64,000 nt of DNA from Piezodorus guildinii (Eukaryota > Arthropoda > Insecta > Hemiptera > Pentatomidae), in the NCBI GenBank assembly GCA_023052935.1, contig CM041292.1:147374439-147438438 (forward strand). The letters run 5' to 3'. Under the pieces are notes generated by a model. The model was given only the letters and a program-made list of their open reading frames with translations. It did not search any database and was not told where the DNA came from. Positions 12,280 through 22,720 of the stretch are shown piece after piece. The first letter of the stretch is position 1; each line of letters opens with the position of its first letter. The position numbers were made by a program, and so were the translations under genes.

Positions 12280-12470
12280 AATGGGAACAATACGGTACGG
12301 TACGACACAGCGTCCTTGCGCAAAGGTTATAAGGAAGGCCCAGAACGAGCGTCGCAATGCGAAGCACACATCCCGTGACCCCTGGCACGCGGCCGAGGCG
12401 CAGATCGGTTCGGGTGTGGATCACGTTCCAGCCGGCCCTGCAATTAGAGATGTCGGCGAATAGATTGCCT
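12280..12470. other. GC- and CpG-rich island
   Basis: About 190 bases with roughly 60 percent G+C and about 20 CpG dinucleotides, inside sequence that is otherwise about 70 percent A+T. It carries overlapping open stretches on both strands, none recognisable. It could be a promoter-type CpG island, an exon, or a fragment of a GC-rich element; the sequence alone does not decide. Confidence 0.55.
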
Positions 12471-12913
12471 CAGGCCGTGGTCCCTTGCTTTGTAATCACT
12501 CAATCTTGGGGTCACTATAAATTCTTGCAAAATTGGGTCCAGATTCTAAAGAGCCATGGGCATGTGAATAACGGTAATAGCTGCTCTAACGATCGTTTTG
12601 ATCTTTCACCATCCACCTGTTTTGGAATAGGATCGCTTTGAAGTTATTACAAAATATTTGACAATCTTAACAGATGTTTACGCCTTAGTTGTACTTCATA
12701 TAACCATCGTTATCCTTACTTTTTTTTTGTGAGCGTTTTTTCTAGAGGTATATAGAGAAGCTGATTTTCAAAAGGTATTACTATAATACATTTTTTGCGA
12801 AATTGATATTTAGACATAATCGAATTCTGATCGTTTAGTTTTATAAAAATCCATCATCCGATTTTTCTATTAAAAAAAACCAAATTGTCTTTTGAAAAGT
12901 GCATTTTTTTCTG
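12471..12913. other. Mixed AT-rich stretch with possible Helitron relic
   Basis: The block at about 12,750-12,830 (GCTGATTTTCAAAAGGTATTA, CATTTTTTGCGAAATTGAT) resembles the interior of the Helitron-like element at 60,110-60,170 (GTTGATTTCCAAAAAGTACTA, CATTTTTTACAAAATTGAT). Ends are not visible. Confidence 0.25.
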
Positions 12914-13092
12914 GTTTATTTATTCAACGTCACTATGCTACTGTGCCTAACCGGCCGATGCTACATTCCTAAATTTTACCTATCCAGTGGTACCTCACAC
13001 CGCACAGGCTCGGAACCACCTCTGTAGGTTCTCTCTGACCTTGGGCATAGAAAAATGTTATGCTTGCCACGATAACATGTGTTGACCCCGTA
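12914..13092 (-). mobile_element. tRNA-derived SINE, decayed copy
   Basis: Minus-strand copy of the SINE family best seen at 13,532 and 21,469. The 3' end (plus-strand TTTATTTATTCAACGTCACTA), the GATGCTACA block, GCCTATCCAG-like and CACAGGCTCGG blocks are kept. The tRNA-like head is poorly conserved. Confidence 0.65.
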
Positions 13093-13351
13093 CATTTCAG
13101 TTATTTCCTAAAATAAAATCATATCTAATTTAAGCCCAAAACCGCAATGTTTTATTTTAAAATTCTTGATACCTAAAACCTAAAATGTTTTAGGGCAAGA
13201 GAATGATCACAGTTTATTTTTCTGTTACGATTATAATATCATTCATATGTAAGTTGTTGTCAAACAGCTAAAGACATTTTTTTAATTTAAAAAAATATTT
13301 CTGTTTTAAATAGACTATAATGGAAATAAGAAAAACTTTAGTCAATTGTAA

Positions 13352-13402
<51 letters not shown>
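13352..13402. repeat. (TA)n microsatellite
   Basis: A nearly uninterrupted TA run flanked by AATATT on both sides. Confidence 0.95.
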
Positions 13403-13404
<2 letters not shown>

Positions 13405-13531
13405 TTATTTATTTTTTATATATACATATAGCATCCCAAGAATCCATGTGAGCTAGCAAGAAACAGAAGAATTCAGAAACCCGATTGTATGTTTGTCTGT
13501 TTCAACGTTAATGGAGCTTTTTAAGTTATTA

Positions 13532-13818
13532 GATAATAGGATCACTTATAGCTGGGAGGCTAGCCTAACAGCCTCCTATGCCAAAGGTCACGGGTTCAAA
13601 CCCGCAGGTGGTCCTAGTATTTTTTAATGGGAGTAAAAAATCTTTAGTTATGCCGTCCTTCGGAGGGGACGTTAAAAGGTGGTCCCTAGCCTGTGCTATG
13701 TCAGGTACTCGTTAAAGATCCCTATCCTAATAAAACCTGAATAGGCAAAATTTAGGACTCCCACTGTAGCATCGTCCGATTAGCCATAGTAGCATAAAAT
13801 GACGCTAAATAAATAAAC
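13532..13818 (+). mobile_element. tRNA-derived SINE, full copy
   Basis: The head has an A-box-like GAGGCTAGCCTAACAGCC and the B box GGGTTCAAACCCG about 35 bases later, the layout of a pol III promoter inherited from a tRNA. The body has CCGTCCTTCGGAGGGGACG, CTATGTCAGGTACTCGTTAA and GACTCCCACTGTAGCATCG, and the tail is an AAAT repeat (GCTAAATAAATAAAC). AAGTTATTA at 13,523-13,531 and 13,819-13,827 is a candidate 9-bp TSD. Other copies lie at 12,914, 21,469, 33,977, 46,845 and 54,441. Confidence 0.85.
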
Positions 13819-13869
13819 AAGTTATTATATAATAAAATGTGTTCGTAAAGTTGCTCACTGATAATTTCA

Positions 13870-14164
13870 CCAAAAACCTCTGATTCTTGTAAATGTTTTT
13901 ACAATATCAATACAATGCATACATACATCCCCGTAGAATGAGGGTTATTTGTGACTGATGCTAGAATTTGTACATCATCAACAGTTGAAGGACGACAAAC
14001 CACTTATGGACGGTGCTTCCTTCTAAGGCGTCAACGCCATACACATTAAACGACGAAAATGAATTTATTTTTCTCTACTATTTTAAGCAAGCAAAATACC
14101 ACTTAAAGATAGGGAATCTAGCTTAGAACTGATGCATAAAAGCACCTTAACTAATCCTTTTTTA
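13870..14164 (+). repeat. Family A, copy 2, left part
   Basis: Shows CATCATCAACAGTTGAAGG, CCACTTATGGACGGTGC, AAGGCGTCAACGCCATACACA and GCATAAAAGCACCTTAAC as in the other A copies. It breaks at AATCCTTTTTT, where a family B element begins. The remainder of A resumes at 15,282 with TTTTTAGAATATGTAAACA and runs to about 15,345. Confidence 0.75.
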
Positions 14165-15281
14165 CTTTCACTTACCTATATATGAAATATATAGTAAGAG
14201 AAAGTATTGCGATCGTGAAAATTTTCGATTGCCAGTTTTCGACGGAAATACACGTTTTATTGTCTCCTGAGTCCAACCAACGAAATAACCAAGTCCCGAA
14301 AAAAAGGTCTGTGTGTGTGTATGGTAAGTCTAACACAAAAACGTTAAGTCGTACGAAACTGAAATTTCATATTTAAGACAGTCATACCCTCCGAGGCGAT
14401 TGAAAAGACGATGGCCTCGAGACCTACTGTAATTAAATTGACATTGAAGTGCTACCACTGGGTAGTTTCTTCACTAGACATTATCACGCCCATAAGTGTA
14501 AATTAGCCCATTTACTTGTTGTATATATTATATGTACAGGTGTAAATATCAATAAAATGTTTAAAAAAAAAAAAAAAAAAAAAAAGACAGTCATACGCTC
14601 AAGATCTTACATAACCTTTTTCATCAAAATCAGCTATCCAGAAGGGCCACTTTGTACCATGCATTTTGCACTTTTTTACGATTTTCTCAAAAGAGGCTTT
14701 AACGAATTTGATTAAAGTCGCTATATGGATGTAAAATTTAATAAGCTTTAATATAATGTAGGTTTCATCCTGATTAAAATAGTCTGACAGGGAGTAAATG
14801 CCGATAATTAAAATTTTCTTCCTCTGAAGTACCTTTGGTTTTATAGATTTAAAAAAAATTAGGCACATCATCATATTAGCATTTATAAATAACGGCTAAA
14901 TATGTAAGTTGAGCGAATCCAATAAACAACTAAAGGAGAAAAGGGCAAATATATTTTTTTAATGTAATTTTTGTTTTTTTGAAATAAGAAAAGTAATATA
15001 GACGTATAATATACCGTTAGAAAGAGAAGGATTTTAGAAAAAAATATTATTTGATACAAGAAGTTGTAAAAAATAATATAAAGTAACCAATGGGAAATAA
15101 ACTTATTACTGATTAACATTTCAATAAAGATATATTATTTAATCTAAAGCTTATGTTCCCAACGAAAATGAATGCACGTTTTATTAAAATCAACTTAAAA
15201 TATTTTGTAAGTATATTTAATAGTTTTTAAATTGATATTAACAGTCATGTTAAGTAAAAGTCGTGAGTTGCCCGCACCAGA
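14165..15281 (-). mobile_element. Family B element, complete, minus strand
   Basis: In element orientation it starts TCTGGTGCGGGCAAC (at 15,281) and ends GGTAAGTGAAAG (at 14,165). It is flanked by TAAAAA on both sides (plus-strand TTTTTA at 14,159-14,164 and 15,282-15,287). It is inserted into family A copy 2, whose halves rejoin when B is removed, and it is itself split by a Jockey 3' end at 14,388-14,583. It encodes no protein, so it is non-autonomous. The terminal region contains the conserved GATCGCAATAC block and the GGACTCAGG.GA block seen in all copies. Confidence 0.75.
14388..14583 (+). mobile_element. Jockey-type LINE 3' end (J1) with TSD
   Basis: A 196-bp, severely 5'-truncated J1 copy. 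It begins CCTCCGAGGCG, continues GATGGCCTCGAGACC as in the J1 3' UTR at 36,731-37,902, and ends AATATCAATAAAATG plus a long A run. AAGACAGTCATAC occurs at 14,375-14,387 and again at 14,584-14,596, a 13-bp TSD (the two leading A residues merge with the tail on the right). This is a textbook target-primed insertion into family B. Confidence 0.93.
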
Positions 15282-15345
15282 TTTTTAGAATATGTAAACA
15301 TTTTTGACAAAGAAAACTTATTTTACAACCCAATAGAAGGCTTGT
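15282..15345 (+). repeat. Family A, copy 2, right part
   Basis: TTTTTAGAATATGTAAACATTTTTGACAAAGAAA followed by TTTTACAACCC aligns with the end of family A copies at 36,100 and 45,600. It continues the copy interrupted at 14,164. Confidence 0.7.
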
Positions 15346-17394
15346 AATAGTCATTCTGAAACTATTTTCTACGACTACTCATTTGTAATTTGATGGAAAA
15401 CCTGAACCAAGCAGGATGAGGAATTGTAACATGTAAACAGATCTGCTAATATGTGTATATTTCCTCTTTTATTTTTCTAAACAAAAAATCTTGACGAGAG
15501 CTGTTGATTAAAACTCTACTACCGTTTTAGTTGCACCGTATCGAAAGTTATAGTACACGGAAATTACATTAGTTGGCGAAGCGAAAGAAAAATTGGAGCT
15601 CGCAATCCTTCGTAGAGCACTATGCGTTGCAGTTCATTCTGGTCGTAACGAATTGTCTGGTCGTTGGCTATCCTGTGCTGCAATTGAATTATAAATGAAG
15701 ATGATGTACAGCCACAAACCCTGGCAACAAAAAAATGTACATATTCATTTTGCAATAATTTTTTATTATTATTAAAAGAATATATTGAGATAAAGTGAAT
15801 CAGAAACAATGCTAACAACCTTTAGAAATGACTCCGTTGAACTCCTCCTTGCCTATAAATTTGCTTATGTTTGCATAGTTGTTGTTTTTTAATTTTAAGA
15901 AAAAAACTATTAATGACTGTTTACTAATTAATTTTTAGCATAAAAATATACACAATTAATAATAATGAATTAAAAAAAATGAAATGAATATACATAAAAG
16001 TATTACTAAATAAAAATATATAGTAATAATAAAATCAACTGTACATAAGACCTGATTGTTTTCCGATGCATTTGAAAACTAAATATTTGGTATTTGGCAA
16101 ACGGTGTAATTGTCAGCTTGATTAACATTATTTCTGTAAATTATATTAATGAGTATATATTAGTGTGATTTCAAGTAATTGTAATTAATTTATTTTTATT
16201 ATTAATGTCAACACATTTATGTAAAATTAAGGTCCAGTTAGTACCATATTTTGTTGCAATTACACTGATATGTTTTAAAATAGATAGTTGTCTTCAAAGT
16301 TTTACAGAAATATTTATAATTAAACTTTCAATTACTATCTGTTTTTCAAGGTATCATCTTAGTCACTTTTATTTAATAGATTCACCTAGCAAAAGAGAAA
16401 ATCCTAACAGTCCTGAAATCTCCTCTGAAGTGACCTTAACCTTCCAGTAGTAATTTTTGATAATCTGTCTTCTTTTTTTCTGCCTCATTTTTTTGGGAGT
16501 AATCTTTGTTCCCCTAATGAGAAATTTCAAGGCAACAACTTGAAAAAGTATAAAACTTTTCTTTTGAGCCTTAGCTAGTTATACTTCAGTGATTTTTCAA
16601 TATCTATTCAACACTATTTAACGTATATAATTTACATTTGAAAACTGATTAACAAAATTAGAGTTTCTGAAACATATGCAAGTATATGCAATATAGAAAA
16701 GTATATGTAGCTCATTAAATAAAGATTTGATTGTTTTTCATAGTACACCCGATGCTCCTTGTAGGAAAAGTGCCTTGTGAGTTGCAAAGTTTGTAAATAA
16801 AATATGAACCTCATTTTTCTGCACATCCAAACATTTTCGCAAATAATATTAACAAAGATATTACAAATAACATGAAGGGGCTTGTATCTGAATCTGTCAA
16901 GATTAACAGAAAGTGAAGAAGTGCAGAGACGATAGCCGACATTAATAGATACTGAGGCAACGCCACGTGTAAAATGACGAAGTAACATGATACATTTTGA
17001 GAGAAAAGCAACTCTTTATGTTCTGAAAAAGCGACAATGAGGGAAGAAGAATCGATGAAGTACGAAAGTGGGAAATCATGTTTTGGGTCATAAGATACCA
17101 ATAGATTTATTTAATATGGTCCTTAGGGTAAATCCACAAAACGTTGTTCCCCAGTATCTAAAAACATCCTGCCGTCAGACTACAAAAACAAAAAAATATA
17201 GCAGACAATTCTTATATTGTAGCACAATACAGAAGAAGAAGACCATTCGAATTATTTCATTTTTTTTAATTGTAAAATTTCATAACTAAACATGGGGTTT
17301 TGAAAAAAAAAAAGTTACATTGATTTTTTATATTACCATTAATGTTTCTGTAGGTGAACCTTCCTCCATAAAAATTAGAATAGCAAGCGTTCTT
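15346..17394. other. AT-rich, no gene recognised
   Basis: Several open stretches of 70-118 codons exist but overlap on different frames, have biased low-complexity content and match no family. No tails or TSDs recognised. Confidence 0.4.
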
Positions 17395-17866
17395 TTAGGC
17401 CATATAAGTAAGTTTGTATCTCTTCGCAGCTCTCTTTAAGTCTGAAACTTCAGATTTATAATGTCATTATAAGACCTAACCAGCTCTATAGTGAACCATC
17501 TTATTTAATGACACTCCAGAGTCTGCAGAGCAACCAGAACTCCATCATCCGACTGATCATCCGGGGCAAAATGCATCAAAGTGCAATAAATACACATAAG
17601 GCCCATTCACGAGGAGCTCCAGCAACCCCCATTGCCTGAGTACACAGGCCGGAGGCACATCAAGTTGTATCTCTCTTGATAGATAAGGCACCACCACCCA
17701 GGCTGGGAGCAACACTCAAACAAAGCATTAGTCGACGTTTAAGCCATGAATGGATTTGCACTCTGCAGTCTGAACCCATCGTATCCTCAAAGCCTGCAAG
17801 ATGGTTTTTGAAAGCATACATTTGCAGCTACCACATGCAATGGACTTCAGAATGTACGACTTAAAA
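17395..17866 (+). other. Higher-complexity island with decayed coding look
   Basis: Base composition is near balanced, unlike both flanks. One frame gives LQSLQSNQNSIIRLIIRGK followed by stops, and another gives a 62-codon stretch at 17,676-17,864 with IDKAPPPRLGATLKQSISRR. The first peptide vaguely recalls the tail of LINE reverse transcriptases, but the match is too weak to name. It may be a degraded TE or an exon. Confidence 0.3.
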
Positions 17867-18837
17867 TTTAATAAGTTTTATTTAATTTTGATGCAAATAA
17901 TATTTCAAATGACTAATTACAATTTTTCAAGAGATATTTAGTCTCCGAGTTGTTCGATAAAAATAATTTGAACACTTTAGAATTTTTTTTTCTCACTTTC
18001 TTCGGGGACCAGCTTTCCCAAACTTAGTAATATTTGAGTTTCTGAGATGACTACATGAGTGAGTAAGTGTTAACTTTTATTGCTTTTGTATACATTGAGA
18101 ATTCTCTCAAGAAAAATATTTGGTATGCAATATCAATAATTACGATAGCGTCGGCTACCCTTTGCTCTTAGACCAGACCGTATATATTAATCCTACATTT
18201 GAGGTAAATATAGTGCGAAAGCTTTTTTAGACTGTTTCTGCTATGGTCGGGAATTACATTTTAGGTTTGATATTGGTCAATTTAAGAATGCAAATTAAGC
18301 GATCGCCCTTTGATTGATCTGTGCAGTTCAATAATGCCTAGCACAATTTATGTATATTTTATATTAATCATGAGTGTCTTATTTAGCTACAATATGCCTG
18401 AAGCATCTTACTTACAAAGGCAGTTACTGACAGAGCACGCATGCCATTAGCCTACTTGTTTGAAGTTATTGGACCAAACCAGGTGGTGAAGCCTGACTGA
18501 CACCTCTGATTGTATGCTGATGGTTTCGAGGGGGAGCGCTTATCGTTTCTAGCTTTCCTGCTCCACTGTCTGCATTGATTGAAATGTCGTCAATTGGTAG
18601 AAGAAAATTCTGAATAATTTGCGTATAGAAACTAAAGATATTGAAATGTGAATTTAGTTAGTATCAACAATGTAAACTTCAAAATATAGTTCACGTTTTT
18701 TCTTATAATTAACATATCTGCAAATGTAAAGGGAGTTTTAAAAAAAAATCATTGAAATTTCACTTGTAAGTATTACTTATTTATACTAAAAATCATCGAA
18801 ATTTTTGTTTTAAGTATTACTTATTTAATAATAAAAA
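17867..18837. other. AT-rich; short direct duplication at about 18,747-18,837
   Basis: AAATCATTGAAATTTCACTT...TATTACTTATTTAT is followed by AAATCATCGAAATTTTTGTT...TATTACTTATTTAA, a roughly 43-bp imperfect duplication immediately before a family B element. Nothing else recognised. Confidence 0.5.
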
Positions 18838-19002
18838 TCTAGTGCGCTCAACACACGACTTTCACTTACCTCCGTTGTTAAAATCAATTTAAATTGTTCT
18901 TAAGAATTTTCAAATACACTTAGGGATAAACAAATAAATTGTAAAAGAATCAATTAAAATTAACTTCAATAGAAACACGTGTTTTATAATTATAATCTAT
19001 TA

Positions 19003-19347
19003 ACCAAAAAACCCATTCATATCTACAATATGTTCACCCCCCTATCCTCTGTCCACTCTATCAACACAAGATCCCAGCCCTCGAACTTGCTCATTCCATC
19101 CCACAGAACTGCTTCCTTTAAGAGATCCTTTGTCATACTTTCATCTTCATTTTGGAATTCCTTACCCATGTCGATTCGTACATGCCAATCCTTAGCCTCC
19201 TTCAAACATCACCTATTTATCCATCTCCTCGAACATCAATCTTCCGTGCCTTTATAAACTTAATCGTTTGGCCTCTTTATTTGTATCTTAATTTTCACTA
19301 TATTTTGTTTTAATATCTGTATTTCTTTGAGGTAATATGACCTTGTA

Positions 19348-19396
<49 letters not shown>

Positions 19397-19627
19397 TTGT
19401 GTTTGTGAATGTGTGTATAAATATGTAGGTATATGAATGAATGTGTGTATGTATATATATGTGTGTATGTCTGTGTGTGTGCATGCATGTATATTCCATA
19501 TGCTAAATAATTTAATACCATGTTGTTAAAATTTATATAGCCAGAATTTAAATATTTTATTGTACATTTATATTATTCTTAGGGGACTAGCTGTCCCAGA
19601 ATAAAATTTCTTTTCATTTCATTTCAT
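19003..19627 (+). mobile_element. CR1/L2-like LINE 3' end, second family
   Basis: A short open stretch ending at 19,257 gives the typical C-terminus of CR1/L2-type ORF2: SINTRSQ near the start, then FWNSLPMSIR and SLASFKHHLF before the stop. The 3' UTR ends AGGGGACTAGCTGTCCCAGAATAAAATT and a (TTTCA)n tail at 19,610-19,627. The palindromic GGGAC...GTCCC box and AATAAA recall the 3.1-kb LINE at 30 kb, but the tail unit differs, so this is a related family. 5'-truncated; inserted in family B. Confidence 0.75.
19346..19495. repeat. (TA)n then (TG)n-rich microsatellite
   Basis: TA repeats to about 19,392, then GTGTGTAT-type repeats to CATGCATGTATATTCC. It sits inside the 3' UTR of the LINE fragment. 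Confidence 0.9.
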
Positions 19628-20104
19628 ATATTATATTTATATCCACAATAAGGAGTTAGTTTTATCGGCTTTTTATCACTCTCCATTAACATTTACAATT
19701 CGGTGTATGAGATAATATTTTTTTATAAAATCTTTAGCTATTCAACGGTGTATTATACATCTATATTACTTATTGTTCTGTTCAAAAATTTCATAAAAAA
19801 ATATTTTTCCACTGATCTCTCTTTGTTGTTTATCAATTTCGAGCAACTTGCACATTTAGCAGTTATATATCAATGATAATAAGATGAGTTGTCTTAAATA
19901 TGAAATTTCAGTTTCGTCCGACTTACCGTTTTTGCGCTAGACTTACCGCACACACACGCATACAGACACACATAACTTGCGGGACTTGGTCACTTAGACT
20001 CAGGGGACCCTCAAACGTGTATTTTCGGTAAAAAATGAAATTAGAAAATTTTCACAATCGCAATACTTTCCCTTACTATATATTGCATATATAGGTAATG
20101 ACAG

Positions 20105-21455
20105 TAAAAAATTTGAAATAAAAAATGTTAATAAAATACTTTCTTTATTTCCGTGAGGAAATTCATTTTTTGTCCATGGTTAAATATAACGACAAAATGG
20201 TTTAATAAACGAAAAAAACATTAAACGGAAGTCCTAAATTACTAGACTATTTTATCAAAACTTAAGTTTATATTAGTTCTGATGACACCCTTTTTCAGCA
20301 ATTTTTTTTAATTATATTTTTCAATAGAACCTCTACCAAGACCTTTTCAGTTTGATTTAACCAAATAACCCATCTGTGGTTTTGCATTACTGTTTCTTAT
20401 ATACAAGAAATTTTTATAAAATGCCAAACCTCCTGAGAAGTTCTACCATCTAACATCTGATTTTACCATACCTCTCAAGGATTATTTTTCGTCGATGAGT
20501 GGTCTGCGGTACTCTCTACTCTCGGCCGCTTTCTGTATTCTATATTTAAATGGTCTTTGTGTATAATTGAACTGTCGAAATCACCGTTGCACTTTCACTG
20601 ATTACTTTTGGAACCCGAGTTTAAGATAAATATGATTTTTTTTTATCGTAAATAGAGTTTATCTAAATTACGCTAATCGGTCGTTGATAGCATGTTATCC
20701 GTTGAAATTGAGCAATATAGGGCGTGGTGAGTACTCGGAATTGACCAATTGGCTAAACTGCACGAATGTTTTTTGACCGTCTGTGTGGTGAACCGGTAAA
20801 TGCTTGCTAGTGCATGCAAATTTATGTGGTGCCATTACTGAAACGGAAATAATGTAGAAGCCCGAAAAAAAAGAAAATACTTGTGGCTACCATAAATGGA
20901 TTTGGATACTTTTAATTGCTTCGAATGATGATTAAATGTTTAATAAAGGTTATAGTTTTAATTCATATTACCTAAGAGCAAATAAGTTAACGGTGCTGTC
21001 ATTACTGTATTTATATACTAAAATAAACTCATCAAATGCGGTTATGGTAGTGTTTATATTACTAATCTGTTGATATTACAACATCGTATTTAATATTATG
21101 ATAACCGAAACAATAATGCTCCAAAATATTTTATTAATTCTAATAATGGACATTCATTTCCGCGAAATTTTACTTAAAGATCATATATTTAATCTAGGTT
21201 TGAGATAATCGACTACCATAAGTACCTTTTGGGAAATTTAAACGCATATGTCTTTAACCAAGTTTTTCAAATGAAGATAAATGTTAATACTTCATTTTTA
21301 TTAAATCATTGAAGTATGCGAAAGCTTTATCAGGTGAATCATTATCATTCAAATTATTTATTAACTGATTTTTATTTTGTCAGCCATTTGTATTAACTAT
21401 GGTAGTTCCAAGATTTTATTAAGTATCATTGGGAATCAGAATCTGGTTATCTGTG
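20105..21455. other. AT-rich, no gene recognised
   Basis: No supported ORF, tail or known repeat. Confidence 0.4.
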
Positions 21456-21468
21456 AATTGCTTTTATT

Positions 21469-21743
21469 TTTATTTATTTAACGTCACTTATGCTATTATG
21501 GCTAATCGGACGATGCTACAGTGGGAGTCCTAAATTTTGCCTATCCAGGTTTTATTAAGATTGTGATCTTTAACGAGTACCTACATCGCACAGGCTCGGG
21601 ACCACCTTTTAATGTCCCCTCCGAAGGACGGCATAATAAGGATTTTTTACCCCTATTAAAAAATCCTAGAACCTACCGAGGTTTGAACCCGTGACTTTGG
21701 CATAGGAGGCCGTTATGCTAGCCACCCAGATACAAGTGACCCC
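21469..21743 (-). mobile_element. tRNA-derived SINE, full copy with TSD
   Basis: Minus-strand copy. In SINE orientation the head reads GGGTCACTTGTATCTGGG then GTGGCTAGCATAACGGCC (A-box region) and GGGTTCAAACC (B box). The body carries CCGTCCTTCGGAGGGGACA and GACTCCCACTGTAGCATCG, and the tail is TTAAATAAAT. AATTGCTTTTATT (21,456-21,468) and AATTGTTTTTATT (21,744-21,756) form a 13-bp TSD with one mismatch. This is the best reference copy in the window. Confidence 0.9.
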
Positions 21744-21869
21744 AATTGTTTTTATTGTAACTACGTATATGGTTTTCGTTGGGGTATAAAAAAATTACTG
21801 GCTATAATGAAATTATGTCTTGAAAGAAAATTTCTTTTAATCAAGTAACCTTAATCAAATTTAAATAAT

Positions 21870-22092
21870 TCATTCCGACAGGATTAGCTATGGGATAATG
21901 GCATAACACCCGTTTTATACTCAAGATCGCTGGTTCGAACCGGCAAAAGACCATTGGGTGTTTTAAATTATATGCTGGATTTTAAATAACAGTCCTAATT
22001 TAATCTACAGGCAGCATTTAGGTCTTCCACTGTATAATTGACGATTAATATCAGAGTATCATAAAAGTGGCGTTAAATTTGGATAAACAAAA
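21870..22092 (+). mobile_element. Diverged tRNA-derived SINE
   Basis: GATTAGCTATGGGATAATGGC (A-box region) is followed by CGCTGGTTCGAACCGGC, a near-perfect B box. The body (CTTCCACTGTATAATTGACG, ATCATAAAAGTGGCGTTAAAT) is recognisably related to the 3' half of the main SINE family but much diverged. It is probably an older subfamily. Confidence 0.65.
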
Positions 22093-22681
22093 AGAGATAA
22101 TTTCGTCTTACATGAACTGTTTCTAATAATAATCATTATTGTGTGGATAAAGTGTAAGAAGTGTCTTGATAAAAGTAAATTCTTTAGACACAGTCTCAAG
22201 TCATATGGATTTTCTTTCTTATTGATTATTATCTCTTTTCACCACTTATTTCTTCCTCCCTCTTTCCATATTCATATCTTTTTCGTTATATTCTCACTTA
22301 TAATTGTCAGTTTAATATTACATACTTAAAAAAAAAAAATGTTTCTTTCATATTGTTTCCAGTTCTAATGATTATGTACTTTTTTATAAACTACCTATGT
22401 TCTATACTGTGTTTTTATATATTACAACCAAATTTTACTTCAAAATGTTCCCTATTTAAAATTTTACATTTCACATATTGTTCTTTTAACATTTAATCAT
22501 TTACTTAGTTTTTCTTTAAATATTGTCATCATACTTTTATTCACATCCCTGCTTTATAACTGTCATCTTATTATCATTTTACATTTAATTTTATGTTTGT
22601 TTCCAAATATTATATATTAAAATACATAAATAACATATTATTAAGTTTATAATTACATTAGTTGTTATCTTGTTTCTCTTA

Positions 22682-22720
22682 GCCCTGATGAAGGCCCACA
22701 ATGTAGGCCGAAACGTCGGC
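22682..22720 (+). ncRNA. Hammerhead-ribozyme-like motif, type I, minimal stem III
   Basis: All core elements of a hammerhead are present in order. Stem I strand GCC is at 22,682-22,684 and CTGATGA at 22,685-22,691. Stem II is GGCC (22,693-22,696), loop CACAATGTA and GGCC (22,706-22,709). GAAAC follows at 22,710-22,714, then GTC (22,715-22,717) with the predicted cleavage after its C, and closing stem I strand GGC at 22,718-22,720. Stem III would be only the AC/GT pairs with no loop, so activity would probably require dimers. Such minimal hammerheads are known from Penelope-like retroelements; no Penelope reverse transcriptase is seen nearby. Confidence 0.65.

Larger units (their letters stand above)
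18838..20104 (+). mobile_element. Family B element, complete, with LINE insertion
   Basis: Starts TCTAGTGCGCTCAACACACG and ends GGTAATGACAG. TAAAAA lies directly before (18,832-18,837) and directly after (20,105-20,110). The subterminal ACTTTCACTTACC near the start pairs imperfectly with GGTAATGACAGT at the end. The interior is interrupted by a CR1/L2-like 3' end at 19,003-19,627, after which GTTAGTTTTATCGGC and GGTGTATGAGATAATATTT match copies at 24,190 and 36,470. No coding capacity. Confidence 0.75.

Noticed and set aside
12218..12641. Three overlapping open stretches in the GC-rich island
   Set aside because: They overlap on both strands, as expected where stop codons are rare in GC-rich DNA, and match no family.
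13561..13612. Possible tRNA gene
   Set aside because: A and B boxes are present, but there is no cloverleaf with acceptor stem, and the unit is repeated several times with a common body and tail, so it is a SINE.
16632..17101. Two overlapping minus-strand open stretches of 96 and 118 codons
   Set aside because: Different frames, low-complexity, no ATG-plus-domain evidence, no splice-supported gene structure.
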